A stretch of 64,000 nt of DNA from Micromonospora sp. WMMD1155 (GCF_029581275.1 NZ_CP120742.1:3828001-3892000); one strand, 5' to 3'. Positions 24,591-33,494 are shown, counted from the first letter of the stretch. Numbers and translations are program-made. The notes: generated from the letters alone by a model not told the origin.

Positions 24591-24784
24591 GCCGTCGAGG
24601 CTGCCGCCCGGAACCCGGTGTGTCTGGCGGCGAACGGACCTGGCGTTGCCGGAGAAGGGGCGCTGGAAAGCGGGGGAGTGGGCCGCTTCGATTGGTCGAA
24701 CCCGCCGCCGTCGTGGCTGGTCGGGCGACTAGCGTGGATCACGTCCGTGGCGTCGCCACGGCGGGGGGAAAAGCGGAGGTACAC

Positions 24785-25690
24785 GTGCTGCGGTTCGGTT
24801 TGTTCGGCACCGGTCACTGGGCGATCGAGACGCACGGGAAGGCGTTGCACGCCCACCCGGACGCGGAGTTGGTCGGGGTGTGGGGTCGCAACCCGGAGCG
24901 CGCCGCCGCGCTGGCCGAGCGGTACGGGGTGCCCGCCTACGCCGACGTCGACGCGCTGATCGAGCAGTGCGAGGCGGTCGCCGTCGCCCTACCGCCGGAC
25001 GTCCAGGCCGACATCGCGGTCCGGGCCGCCTCCGCCGGGCGGCACCTGCTGTTGGACAAGCCGCTGGCGCTCAGCGTGGCCGACGCCGACCGGGTGGTGG
25101 CCGCCGCCGAGGAGTCCGGGGTCGCCTCGGTCGTCTTCTTCACCCAGCGCTTCCAGCCGAACGTGACAGCGTTCCTCGCCGCGACCTCGGCCGCCGGGGG
25201 TTGGCAGCACGGCCGGACCACCGCGTTCGCCTCGATCTTCCAGGAGGGCAGCCCGTACGGTGGTTCGTTGTGGCGTCGGGAGCACGGCGCGCTCTGGGAC
25301 ATCGCCCCGCACGCGCTCTCCATCCTCCTGCCCGTGCTGGGTCGGGTGACGCAGGTGGCGGCGATGGACGGGCCGAGCGGCATGGTGCACCTGCTGCTCA
25401 CCCACGAGGGCGGTGCCACGAGCAGCGCCTCGCTCTCCCTGGACGCCCCGACCGAGTCGATGACCCGGGAGTTCGTGTTCTACGGCGAGAACGGCATCGA
25501 GAACGTCCCGTCCGGCGAGAACGACGCCGCCACCGCGTTCGGCGTCGCCATCGACCAGTTGATCGAGCAGGTGCGGGCCGGTACGCGGGACCACCGCTGC
25601 GACGTCCGCTTCGGCCGTGAGGTCGTCGAGATCATCGCCGCCGCCGAGACCGCCCGCGCCGAATCCCGCACCGTCCCCCTCCCCGCCTAA
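24785..25690 (+). CDS. Gfo/Idh/MocA-family oxidoreductase
   Basis: 301 residues from the GTG at 24785, preceded by GCGGAGGT; the longer frame from 24470 is antisense to the cupin gene. NAD(P)-binding Rossmann start LRFGLFGTGHWAIETHGKAL, the family's EKP-like motif as LLLDKPLALSV (Asp instead of Glu), and a C-terminal sheet domain containing ALWDIAPHALSILLPVLG with the usual D-x-x-x-H catalytic pair. Oxidises or reduces a sugar or cyclitol; substrate unknown. Confidence 0.9.
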   Translation: MLRFGLFGTGHWAIETHGKALHAHPDAELVGVWGRNPERAAALAERYGVPAYADVDALIEQCEAVAVALPPDVQADIAVRAASAGRHLLLDKPLALSVADADRVVAAAEESGVASVVFFTQRFQPNVTAFLAATSAAGGWQHGRTTAFASIFQEGSPYGGSLWRREHGALWDIAPHALSILLPVLGRVTQVAAMDGPSGMVHLLLTHEGGATSSASLSLDAPTESMTREFVFYGENGIENVPSGENDAATAFGVAIDQLIEQVRAGTRDHRCDVRFGREVVEIIAAAETARAESRTVPLPA

Positions 25691-25734
25691 GCCCACCCCC
25701 CCGCCCCAACGCCCTGGTGATCACCCCAGGCCCA

Positions 25735-25819
25735 CGCCAAGATCGTGCTCGATCATTGACGTAGTGGTGTCGGCGCGCCCGTGAGGCCACTACTTCCTGG
25801 TTCGAGCACGATCTTGGCG
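25735..25819. repeat. Intergenic palindromic element, copy D
   Basis: 85-bp foldback with perfect 18-bp outer arms CGCCAAGATCGTGCTCGA (25735-25752) and TCGAGCACGATCTTGGCG (25802-25819), plus inner arms GTAGTGG (25761-25767) and CCACTAC (25787-25793). It lies 44 bp after the stop of the oxidoreductase gene. The outer CCAAGATC matches copies at 2263 and 25983. Confidence 0.8.
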
Positions 25820-25982
25820 CGCACATCCTCTTCCCTCGGTGATCAAGAGGTTTGCGTCACGACACGCCGTGTCGCAGGACGAAAACCGCCCACCCGCTGG
25901 GTCGTGCCGCCCCCACCCCGGCACGCGCGGCACCGGCGAGGGGCGGGCCGCACATTTCCCGGGGTCAGGCGCCCGGATCGCG

Positions 25983-26064
25983 CCAAGATCCGCGCACTTT
26001 CCGGGATGTTGCTGCCTCCAAGACGTCCGAGGCAGCAACATCCCCGAACTTGTGCGGATCTTGG
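25983..26064. repeat. Intergenic palindromic element, copy E
   Basis: 82-bp foldback: outer CCAAGATCCG (25983-25992) / CGGATCTTGG (26055-26064), and a perfect 15-bp inner stem GGATGTTGCTGCCTC (26004-26018) / GAGGCAGCAACATCC (26029-26043). Clearly homologous to copy A at 2263-2346, sharing TTGCTGCCTC and GAGGCAGCAA. The 435-bp gap 25691-26125 otherwise shows no gene. Confidence 0.8.
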
Positions 26065-26125
26065 CCACTCGGCCGCCGGGGGGCGGGTTGCGGTTTGTCG
26101 GTGGGGCGGTCGGGTAGCCGCTGGC

Positions 26126-27382
26126 ATGCTGGTTCAGCGGCTCGGCGCGCCGAGCGATTTCGACCCGTTGCTGGAGCGCGTCCGGGACGCCCGGGTGGTG
26201 ATGATCGGCGAGTCCACCCACGGCAGTTACGACTACTACCGGTTGCGTGAGCAGCTCACCCGTCGCTTGATCGCGGAGTGCGGCTTCTCCTTCGTCTCCG
26301 TGGAGGGTGACTGGCCGGACTGTGATCGGGTGCACCGGGCGGTGACCGCCGCGCCGGGCGGCGCGCTCGAACCGCAGCTCGCACTCGACCAGTTCGAGCG
26401 ATGGCCGACCTGGATGTGGGCCAACGCCGAGGTGGCCCGATTCACCAGTTGGTTGCGCGCCTGGAACGTGGAGCGGCCGGAGGACCAACGGGCCGGGTTC
26501 CACGGGCTCGACGTGTACAGCCTCTGGGAGTCGATGCAAGCGATCTTCGACTACCTGGGGGAGGAGGACCCGAAGTCGCTGGAGGCGGCGCAGGACGCGT
26601 ACCGGTGCTTCGAGCCGTACGGCAAGAGGGTCGAGGAGTACGGCGCAGCCTCCAGGTTCGTCTCCGCCCGGTGCGAGGAGGAGGTGGTCCGGCTGCTGGC
26701 CCGGACCCGCGAACACGCTCTCTCCGACGGCCCGGACAGCTTCTCGGCCTGGCAGAACGCGGAGGTGGTGGCCGGCGCGGAGCGCTACTACCGGGCGATG
26801 GTGGCCGGCGGGCCGGATTCGTGGAACATCCGCGACACCCACATGCAGGACACCCTGGACCGGCTGCTGGACCGGTACGGGCCGGACGCCCGAGGGATCG
26901 TCTGGGCGCACAACACGCACGTCGGGGATGCCCGGGCCACCGACATGGCCGCCGACGGGATGGTCAACATCGGTCAGTTGGCCAGGGAACGGCACGGCGA
27001 GGACGCCGTCGCCCTGATCGGCTTCGGTACGTACCGGGGCACGGCGATCGCCGCACCCCGCTGGGGTTCGCCGGCCGAGGCGATGGTGGTGCCTCCGGCC
27101 CGCGAGGGGTCGATCGAGCGGCGGTTGCACGAGCTGATGCCGGAGCGGGCGGTGCTGATCTTCGGTGGTGACGACCAACCGGGTTGGGTCACCGACACCA
27201 CTGACCATCGGGCGATCGGTGTCGTCTACGACCCGTCGTTCGAGTCCTGGGGCAACTACGTCCCGACCCGCCTGGGTGACCGCTACGACGCCTTCATCTG
27301 GTGCGACGAGACGACAGCCCTGCACCCGCTGCCGGTCCCGGCTGCCCCCGGCGAGATGGAAACCTACCCCGCGGGCGTCTGA
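26126..27382 (+). CDS. Erythromycin-esterase-family protein
   Basis: 418 residues from the ATG at 26126; upstream open frame runs through the palindromes and is ignored. EreA/EreB-like superfamily: VVMIGESTHGSYDYYRLR (catalytic His region and Glu), FVSVEGDWPDCDRVH (Glu), FHGLDVYSLWESM, and IVWAHNTHVGDARATDM (active-site His). Macrolide esterases belong here, but most members have no proven macrolide activity. No signal peptide. It stands alone, with palindromes on both sides. Substrate unknown. Confidence 0.87.
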   Translation: MLVQRLGAPSDFDPLLERVRDARVVMIGESTHGSYDYYRLREQLTRRLIAECGFSFVSVEGDWPDCDRVHRAVTAAPGGALEPQLALDQFERWPTWMWANAEVARFTSWLRAWNVERPEDQRAGFHGLDVYSLWESMQAIFDYLGEEDPKSLEAAQDAYRCFEPYGKRVEEYGAASRFVSARCEEEVVRLLARTREHALSDGPDSFSAWQNAEVVAGAERYYRAMVAGGPDSWNIRDTHMQDTLDRLLDRYGPDARGIVWAHNTHVGDARATDMAADGMVNIGQLARERHGEDAVALIGFGTYRGTAIAAPRWGSPAEAMVVPPAREGSIERRLHELMPERAVLIFGGDDQPGWVTDTTDHRAIGVVYDPSFESWGNYVPTRLGDRYDAFIWCDETTALHPLPVPAAPGEMETYPAGV

Positions 27383-27390
27383 GTCGCGTC

Positions 27391-27459
27391 GATCATGGAG
27401 TTGTGGTGCTGGACGAAGGCCCCGGACCGGGGCGCGACGGGCACCACAACTCCATGATC
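27391..27459. repeat. Intergenic palindromic element, copy F (convergent-gene terminator)
   Basis: Perfect 19-bp arms GATCATGGAGTTGTGGTGC (27391-27409) and GCACCACAACTCCATGATC (27441-27459) enclosing a smaller CCCGGACCGGGG hairpin. It fills the 90-bp space between the convergent esterase-like and MMPL genes, so a bidirectional terminator role is likely. Confidence 0.8.
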
Positions 27460-27472
27460 GTTCGAAGCGCGA

Positions 27473-29698
27473 TCAGACGGAGGTCGGGGTGCGCTCCTTG
27501 AGCTGGGTGCGCAGGCCCTCGCCCTCGATGTCGACGTTCGGCAGGGCGCGGTTGAGCCAGCGCGGCAGCCACCAGGCGCGGTCGCCGAGCAGTGACATGA
27601 CCGCCGGGACGATGGTCATCCGGACCACGAACGCGTCGATGGCGACGCCGATGGCGAGAGCGAAGCCCATCGACTTGATCACCGGGTCCTCCAGGAAGAC
27701 GAAGCCCCCGAAGACCGAGATCATGATCAGTGCGGCGGCGGTCACGACCCGCGCGCCGTGCCCCATGCCACTGATGGTGGCCTGGCGGGCCGACTCACCG
27801 TGGACGAAGTCCTCCCGCATCCGGGACACCAGGAAGACCTCGTAGTCCATCGCGAGCCCGAACAGGATGCCGATGAGCAGGATCGGCAGGAAGCTGATCA
27901 GGGGGCCCGGGGTGTCCAGGCCGACCAGGTCGGCGAGGTGTCCCTGCTGGAAGACCGCCACCGTGATGCCGAACGTGGCGGCGACGGTGAGCAGGAAGCC
28001 CAGCGCGGCCTTGACCGGCACCAGCAGCGAGCGGAACACCAGCATGAGCAGCAGCACCGAGAGCCCGACCACCAGCAACAGGTAGACCGGTAGCGCGTCG
28101 GAGAGCTTCTCGGAGACGTCGATGCCGATCGCCGTGACGCCGGTGAGCAGCACGTCCGCGTCGCGGATTCCGCTCACCGACTCACGGATGTCGTGCACCA
28201 GGGTCTCGGTGGCCTCGTCGGTCGGGCCGGTCTTGGGCACCACGCCGAGCAGCGCCGTCCGACCGTCCGGGCTGAGCTGCGGCGGGGCCACCGCGAGGAC
28301 GTTCTCGGTGCGTTGCAGCAGCGCGGTCACCTGCGGCACGGCGCCCGAGGTGGCCTCGGGCGTGTCACCGGCGACGACCACCGCGAGTCGGCCGGTGAAG
28401 CCCGGTCCGAAGCCCTCGACGGTCAGGTCGTTCGCCACCCGGGCGGGTGAGCCGACGGCGGCCGTCGCGGCGCCCGGCAGGGCCAGCCGCATGTCCGGCG
28501 TGGGCAGCGCGAGCAGGCCGAGGCCGAGCAGACCGACCAGGATGACGGGTACGCGGAACCGCGTGACCATCCGTGCCCAGCGGAAGCCGAACGCGGAGCG
28601 GTCCTCGACGGCGGCCGGTCGGTCGGTGACGTCCGACTGGGTGTCCGACGTGTCGTCGGTGGCCGTGGTGCCGTCGGTGGCGACCGTCCGCAGCCGACGG
28701 GGGAGCACCCGACGGCCGGCGAAGCCGAGCAGTGCCGGCTGGAGGGTGATCGCGACGAGGACCGCGACGGTGACCGTTCCGGCGGCGGCGAGACCCATCA
28801 CGGTGAGGAACGGGATGTTCACCACGGCGAGCCCGGCCAGCGCGATGACGACAGTGGCACCGGCGAAGACCACCGCGGAGCCGGCGGTGCCCACGGCACG
28901 GCCGACCGCCTCCTCCGGGGACAGGCCGTCGAGCAGGTTCTGCCGGTGCCGGGAGGTGATGAACAGTGAGTAGTCGATGCCGACCGCGAGGCCGAGCATC
29001 AGCGCCAGGATCGGTGCGGTGCTGGTCAGTTGGATCGCGCCGCTGAGCGCGAACAGGCCCGCCATCCCGACGCCCACACCGATCAGCGCGTTGAGCATGG
29101 TCATGCCGGCCGCGACCAGGGAGCCGAACGTGATGATCAGGACGATCGCGGCGACCAGGACGCCGAGCGCCTCGGTGGAGCCGATCTCGGGCTCGCCGCC
29201 GAGCACCTCGCCGCCCGGGGCGACCTGCCATCCCTGGGCCTTCGCCGCCGCACCCACCTGCTCGTACGCGGTGCGCTGCTCGTCGGTCACCTCGTCCCCG
29301 CCGGTCGCGAACTGGACCTGGACCAGCGCGTACCGGCCGTTGGGGGTGACCGCGCCGACCTGGAACGGGTCGACGGCGCCGACCACGCCGGGCAGTGTGG
29401 ACGCCTGCTGGACCAGCTCCCGGACCACGGTCTGGCCCTCCGGGGTGGCCAGTCGGCCGTCGGCCGGCGCCTTGACCGTGATGGTGCCGGTGGCGCCGCT
29501 GGCGGCGGGGAACTGCTCGGCGAGCAGGTCGAGCGCACGTTGGCTCTCGGTTCCGGGCATGGTGAAGTTGCTCGCCGTCGGGCCGCGCAGGGTCGCCGCG
29601 GCCAGGCCGGCGACGACGAGTACGACGAGCCAGAGCGCGACGACGAGCCGTCGCCGGCGCAACGCGCCCCGGCCGAGCCGGTAGAGCAGGGTGGCCAT
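27473..29698 (-). CDS. MMPL-family (RND superfamily) transporter
   Basis: 741 residues from the ATG at 29698; the longer frame from 29953 lies inside the TetR gene. Twelve-helix MMPL layout: helix 1 LVVALWLVVLVVAGLAAATL, an extracytoplasmic domain (about 50-190), five helices with GLAVGIDYSLFITSRHRQNL (proton-relay Asp and Tyr), a second external domain and five more helices with GLAMDYEVFLVSRMRED. Likely exports lipids or drugs. Its ATG overlaps the TetR stop by one base (TGATG), so the repressor and pump are one operon. Confidence 0.93.
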   Translation of the reverse strand: MATLLYRLGRGALRRRRLVVALWLVVLVVAGLAAATLRGPTASNFTMPGTESQRALDLLAEQFPAASGATGTITVKAPADGRLATPEGQTVVRELVQQASTLPGVVGAVDPFQVGAVTPNGRYALVQVQFATGGDEVTDEQRTAYEQVGAAAKAQGWQVAPGGEVLGGEPEIGSTEALGVLVAAIVLIITFGSLVAAGMTMLNALIGVGVGMAGLFALSGAIQLTSTAPILALMLGLAVGIDYSLFITSRHRQNLLDGLSPEEAVGRAVGTAGSAVVFAGATVVIALAGLAVVNIPFLTVMGLAAAGTVTVAVLVAITLQPALLGFAGRRVLPRRLRTVATDGTTATDDTSDTQSDVTDRPAAVEDRSAFGFRWARMVTRFRVPVILVGLLGLGLLALPTPDMRLALPGAATAAVGSPARVANDLTVEGFGPGFTGRLAVVVAGDTPEATSGAVPQVTALLQRTENVLAVAPPQLSPDGRTALLGVVPKTGPTDEATETLVHDIRESVSGIRDADVLLTGVTAIGIDVSEKLSDALPVYLLLVVGLSVLLLMLVFRSLLVPVKAALGFLLTVAATFGITVAVFQQGHLADLVGLDTPGPLISFLPILLIGILFGLAMDYEVFLVSRMREDFVHGESARQATISGMGHGARVVTAAALIMISVFGGFVFLEDPVIKSMGFALAIGVAIDAFVVRMTIVPAVMSLLGDRAWWLPRWLNRALPNVDIEGEGLRTQLKERTPTSV

Positions 29699-30285
29699 CA
29701 GGAGTCCTTGTCCTCGGTCGTGGGTGGTTGGGGCAGGGGAACGGCGACGGGCTCGACGGCCCGTCGGACGAGGGTGAGCAGGGCGGGGCGCAGTTCGTCG
29801 TCGGGGATGTCCGCGAACTCGGCGCACGCCTCGGAGATTCCGGCGAGCAGCACCAACGCGGCGATCCGGGCGCCCGGCCGGTCGGAGTGACCGGCCAACG
29901 CGTCGCGCAGCCGGTCGGAGATCTGCTGGATGTGTGCGAAGGCCGGCTGGCACAGCAGTTCGGGGAACTCGCCGCGGAGCACCGCGATCTCTCGCCGGAA
30001 CCGGACCGCGAGGTCGACGAAACCCTGCGCGGCGACCTCCTGGGCCGCCGCTCCGGTCAGGCCGGTGAGCCGGTCGTCGAGGTCCCGCAGCACGCCGATC
30101 GCCGGGGCCATCAGCTCGGCGAGCAGGGCTTCCTTGTTGGCGAAGTGGTAGAGGACGGTGGCCTTGGAGCAGCCCACCTCACGGGCGATGTCCTGCAGCG
30201 AGGTGCCCCGGTAGCCGCTCACCGCGAACCGCCGCGCCGCCGCGGCGAGGATCTCGCCGTGCGTCTCGGACACCGCTCTGGCCAT
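29698..30285 (-). CDS. TetR-family repressor of the MMPL pump
   Basis: 195 residues from the ATG at 30285 (MARAVSETHGEIL), chosen because GGAGG is nine bases upstream; a longer frame starts at 30312. N-terminal TetR helix-turn-helix: AAARRFAVSGYRGTSLQDIA and REVGCSKATVLYHFANKEAL. The helical ligand domain covers about 60-190. Two palindromes CTGACCGATCGGTCAG directly upstream are its likely operators. The gene is fused by TGATG to the MMPL gene, so the system is a classical autoregulated drug/lipid-responsive efflux operon. Confidence 0.93.
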   Translation of the reverse strand: MARAVSETHGEILAAAARRFAVSGYRGTSLQDIAREVGCSKATVLYHFANKEALLAELMAPAIGVLRDLDDRLTGLTGAAAQEVAAQGFVDLAVRFRREIAVLRGEFPELLCQPAFAHIQQISDRLRDALAGHSDRPGARIAALVLLAGISEACAEFADIPDDELRPALLTLVRRAVEPVAVPLPQPPTTEDKDS

Positions 30286-30314
30286 CACCGGTCCACCTCC
30301 GCAGACCAGCATGC

Positions 30315-30349
30315 CTGACCGATCGGTCAGACCCTGACCGATCGGTCAG
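30315..30349. promoter_or_regulatory. Twin TetR operators
   Basis: Two identical perfect palindromes CTGACCGATCGGTCAG at 30315-30330 and 30334-30349, centres 19 bp apart, 30 bp upstream of the TetR start. The CCGATCGG core and spacing suit cooperative binding of two TetR dimers and autorepression of tetR-mmpL. Confidence 0.8.
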
Positions 30350-30386
30350 AACGAAGTGGTGGCGTTCGCCACACCCCGGGTGCGTC

Positions 30387-30818
30387 TCACTCGGCGTGCT
30401 CGGCGTCGTACCTGGTCCGCGCCTCGGCGATGGCCCGGCGATGCCGCTCGGCCCAGTTGGTCAGCGCCACCAGTGACTCGTAGAGCTCCAACGCCATCGG
30501 AGTCGCCGTGTACTCGACCTTGGGCGGGACGGTCGGATAGACCGTGCGGCGCAGCAGGCCGTCCCGTTCCAGGTTGCGCAGGGTCAGCGTGAGCATCCGG
30601 CGACTGATCCCCTCGACGTGCCGCTCCAACTCGCTGAAGCGGACCGGGCCGTGGGAGGCGGACACCAGGATGCTGATGCTCCATTTCCCTCCGACCCGGT
30701 CGAGCACCTCGCGGACGGTGCACGCCCGTGCCTGGCCCGGGCTGAACGGCACGTTGTCGGCCGTGCAGGCCACCTCGCCTGCGACCTGCGCGGACACATC
30801 GCTGTTCCTCTGGGACAC
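30387..30818 (-). CDS. HxlR-family regulator
   Basis: 143 residues from the GTG at 30818 (AGGAGG upstream). MarR-like winged helix of the HxlR class: TVREVLDRVGGKWSISILVS, RFSELERHVEGISRRMLTLT, LRNLERDGLLRRTVYPTVPP (wing). Two N-terminal Cys (VACTADN and ARACTVRE) could be redox sensors, as in some HxlR/YodB-type quinone or aldehyde sensors. Divergent from the MFS gene with 78 bp between starts, so it most likely controls that exporter operon. Confidence 0.92.
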   Translation of the reverse strand: MSQRNSDVSAQVAGEVACTADNVPFSPGQARACTVREVLDRVGGKWSISILVSASHGPVRFSELERHVEGISRRMLTLTLRNLERDGLLRRTVYPTVPPKVEYTATPMALELYESLVALTNWAERHRRAIAEARTRYDAEHAE

Positions 30819-30846
30819 AACAGTGCCTCCTTCCGCTCCGGCTCAT

Positions 30847-30877
30847 GGTCACAGACGATGACCTCGGTAACAAACCG
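30847..30877. promoter_or_regulatory. HxlR operator candidates in the divergent promoter
   Basis: GGTCA-N7-TGACC (30847-30863, perfect 5-bp arms) and CGGT-N5-ACCG (30865-30877) lie side by side between the HxlR and MFS starts. One or both could bind the HxlR dimer. AGGAGGAG at 30885-30892 is the MFS ribosome site. Confidence 0.45.
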
Positions 30878-30896
30878 TGCACCTAGGAGGAGTGTC

Positions 30897-32441
30897 GTGC
30901 AGAGTGTCGTCCCATCCCGCTGGCCTGCCCTGCTGGTTCTCTGCGCCGGCAGCCTGATGATCATTCTGGATGGCACGGTCGTCGCGGTGGCGCTGCCCGC
31001 CGTACAACGGGATCTGGGTTTCACCGCCGCCGGTCTGGCCTGGGTGGTCAACGCCTACCTGGTCGCGTTCGGCGGGCTGCTGCTGCTCGCCGGGCGCCTC
31101 GGTGACCTGCTCGGCCGACGGGCGGTGTTCCTGGCCGGCGTCGCGCTGTTCACGGCGTCCTCGCTCGCGTGCGCGGTCGCCACCGGACCGGCGGTGCTGG
31201 TCGGCGCACGTTTCGGGCAGGGCGTGGGCGGAGCCCTGGCGATGGCGGTCAGCCTCGGCATGATCGTGCGGCTCTATCCCGAACCGGCCGGACGGGCCCG
31301 TGCCATCGCCGTGTTCAGCTTCACCGGGGCCGCCGGCGCGTCGGTGGGCACTGTCGCCGGAGGGGTACTCACCGACGTGGCCGGCTGGCGGTCGATCTTC
31401 CTGGTCAACCTGCCGATCGGTGCGGTCATCCTGCTCGCCGCCGTCCGCCGGCTCCCCGCCGAACGGGGGATCGGTCTGCGAGCCGGGTTGGACGTGCCCG
31501 GCGCGCTGCTCGCCACCGCCGGTCTGATGGCCGCCGTGCTGGGCATCGTCGGCACCGCCGAGCACGGCTGGACCAGCACCCGCACCCTCGCCACGGCGGT
31601 GCTCGCGGCGCTGCTGCTCGGTGGGTTCGCGGTACGTCAGCGGACGGCGGCCACCCCGCTGTTGCCGCCCCGGGTGCTGCGCGTCCCGGGACTGGTGGCG
31701 GCGAACGCGGTGCAGTTCCTCATGGTCTGCGCGTACTTCGGCTTCCAGTTCCTGCTCGCCGTGGAGCTGCAGGTGGTGCTCGGGCTGGGCGCGTCGGCCA
31801 CCGGCTGGGCCTTCCTACCCACCCCGGTGACGATCGCCGTGGTCTCGCTCGGGTTGGCCGGTCGGCTGATCGCCCGCTGGGGTGCCCGGAGCGTGCTCCT
31901 CGCCGGGCTCGGCCTGGCGACTGTCGGTTTCCTGCTGCTCGCGCGGCTCCCCGACGACGGCGTCTACGCGGTGGACGTACTCCCGGCGATGTTGATCTTC
32001 GGTTTGGCCGGCGGTCTGACCCTGCCGGCGGTCACCACACTGGCCATGGCCGGCGCGACCGACGCGGACGCCGGGCTCGCCTCCGGCCTCGCCAACACCA
32101 CCCAGCAGGTCGGCGGAGCTGTCGGCCTGGCCGTGCTGGCCACCCTGGCCGCCAGTCGCAGCGACGGCCTACGGGCCGCCGGCTGGGCCGAGACCGCCGC
32201 GCTCGCCGGCGGCTACCGGACCGCGTTCGCCGTGGCCGCCGGGCTGGTGGTCACCGCACTGCTGGTGGCGGTGACGACACTGCCCCGACGCTCGGCCGGG
32301 TCGTCGCCGGACGCCGAACCGTCGGGCCCGGGCGGGTCGTGGCCGGACGCCGAACCGTCGGGCCCGGCCACGACGAGCACCGACGACGATCGGCAGGTCC
32401 GGTTGACCGGCGGCACCGGGGCCGGGAGGGTGGTCGGGTGA
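30897..32441 (+). CDS. MFS drug transporter, DHA2 (EmrB/QacA) family
   Basis: 514 residues from the GTG at 30897 (AGGAGG upstream). Fourteen predicted membrane helices. Diagnostic motifs are LDGTVVAVALPAVQRDLGF (motif D1), AGRLGDLLGRRAVFLAG (motif A) and GPAVLVGARFGQGVGGALAM (motif C region). The C-terminal tail after helix 14 carries a 39-bp tandem repeat (PDAEPSGPGGSW / PDAEPSGPATTS) and is disordered. The proton-driven exporter is probably induced through HxlR. Its stop overlaps the LigD-polymerase start (GTGA), an unusual partner for a drug exporter. Confidence 0.93.
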   Translation: MQSVVPSRWPALLVLCAGSLMIILDGTVVAVALPAVQRDLGFTAAGLAWVVNAYLVAFGGLLLLAGRLGDLLGRRAVFLAGVALFTASSLACAVATGPAVLVGARFGQGVGGALAMAVSLGMIVRLYPEPAGRARAIAVFSFTGAAGASVGTVAGGVLTDVAGWRSIFLVNLPIGAVILLAAVRRLPAERGIGLRAGLDVPGALLATAGLMAAVLGIVGTAEHGWTSTRTLATAVLAALLLGGFAVRQRTAATPLLPPRVLRVPGLVAANAVQFLMVCAYFGFQFLLAVELQVVLGLGASATGWAFLPTPVTIAVVSLGLAGRLIARWGARSVLLAGLGLATVGFLLLARLPDDGVYAVDVLPAMLIFGLAGGLTLPAVTTLAMAGATDADAGLASGLANTTQQVGGAVGLAVLATLAASRSDGLRAAGWAETAALAGGYRTAFAVAAGLVVTALLVAVTTLPRRSAGSSPDAEPSGPGGSWPDAEPSGPATTSTDDDRQVRLTGGTGAGRVVG

Positions 32442-33397
32442 GCAAGGCTGACGAGACCCGGGACGGCGTGGCCCTGACCAATCTGGACCAGCCGCTGTCC
32501 GACCGCGACGACGCGACGAAGCGTGAACTGATCGACTACCTCGACGCGGTCCACGACCGCATCCTCCCGCACCTGGCCGGCCGGCCGCTGTCGGTGATCC
32601 GGGTCCGCCCCGGCCAGCCGCCGTTCATGCAGAAGAACCTGCCCCGCTACACCCCGGAGTGGGTGCGTCGGACGTCGGTCTGGGCGGAGGCGTCGCAGCG
32701 CGAGATCTCGTACGCCCTCTGCGACGACCGGCGCACCCTGCTCTGGTTCGCCAACCAGCGGGCGGTGGAGTACCACCCGACGCTGGCGACCACGGCTGAC
32801 CTGCACCGCCCGACCCATCTGGTGCTCGACCTGGACCCACCCGAGGGCGACGGGTTCCGCGCGGCGGTCGGCGCGGCCCTGCTGGTCCGTCAGGCGCTCG
32901 CCGACGCCGGTCTGGCCGGTGCGGTCAAGACCAGCGGCGCCAAGGGCGTGCACGTCTTCGTCCCGGTGACCGAGGAGCCGACGGCCGAGGAGTTGGCCGC
33001 CGCCACCCGGGCACTCGCCGTCCGCGCCGAGCGGCTCGACCCGACGCTGGCGACCACGGCGTACATCAAGGAGGACCGGGGCGGTCGGGTGTTCGTGGAC
33101 GCCACCCGCGCGGGCGGTGCGACGGTCGCCGCCGCGTACAGCCCTCGGCTGCGCCCCGGGATGCCGGTCTCGTTCCCGGTCGACTGGGCCGACCTGACCG
33201 AGGTGACCCCCGCCGACTTCACCATCCGGACCGCGCCGAGGCTGCTCGCCGACGGCGACCCGTGGGCGGCGCTGATGCCGGCCCCGCAGTCACTCCCCGC
33301 CGACCTGATCGCCGAGGGCCGGACCATCCCGGTGGCCCGGGTGCAGGCCATGCACGAGGGGAAGCGCCGCGCCCGCGCCCGGCGCGAGGCCGGCTGA
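32438..33397 (+). CDS. ligD: LigD-type DNA polymerase/primase domain protein
   Basis: 319 residues, a stand-alone polymerase (PolDom) of the archaeo-eukaryotic primase superfamily used in bacterial non-homologous end joining. LTNLDQPLSDRDDATKRELI and MQKNLPRYTPEWVRR match the N-terminal region. LVLDLDPPEGDGF holds the metal-binding Asp pair. AVKTSGAKGVHVFVPV is the conserved Ser/Lys/His segment, and LRPGMPVSFPVDWADL the C-terminal part. No ligase or nuclease domain and no Ku gene in the window. Fills or extends broken ends. The GTG start overlaps the MFS stop by four bases. Confidence 0.9.
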   Translation: MSKADETRDGVALTNLDQPLSDRDDATKRELIDYLDAVHDRILPHLAGRPLSVIRVRPGQPPFMQKNLPRYTPEWVRRTSVWAEASQREISYALCDDRRTLLWFANQRAVEYHPTLATTADLHRPTHLVLDLDPPEGDGFRAAVGAALLVRQALADAGLAGAVKTSGAKGVHVFVPVTEEPTAEELAAATRALAVRAERLDPTLATTAYIKEDRGGRVFVDATRAGGATVAAAYSPRLRPGMPVSFPVDWADLTEVTPADFTIRTAPRLLADGDPWAALMPAPQSLPADLIAEGRTIPVARVQAMHEGKRRARARREAG

Positions 33398-33410
33398 TCA
33401 GGCTCGACCG

Positions 33411-33494
33411 CCGCGCTCGCGGCCGGGCTGAATCGGCCTCCCTGGCCGCGCTCGCGGCCGGCTGACCAGGCTCGGCGGCCGCGCTCGCGGCCGG
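33411..33494. repeat. Three copies of a 16-bp GC repeat
   Basis: CCGCGCTCGCGGCCGG occurs at 33411-33426, 33446-33461 and 33479-33494, with related flanks (GGCTGA, CAGGCTC). The array fills the gap between ligD-like and araC-like genes and seems derived from the end of the ligD-like gene (GAGGCCGGCTGA). Each copy contains the hairpin-forming CGCG...CGCG. Confidence 0.65.

Noticed and set aside
24470..24784. 105-codon extension of the Gfo/Idh/MocA gene
   Set aside because: Antisense to the cupin gene; the GTG at 24785 has GGAGG and opens directly on the Rossmann motif.
29699..29953. N-terminal extension of the MMPL transporter
   Set aside because: It overlaps the TetR gene out of frame; the ATG at 29698 in TGATG gives a normal MMPL start with helix 1.
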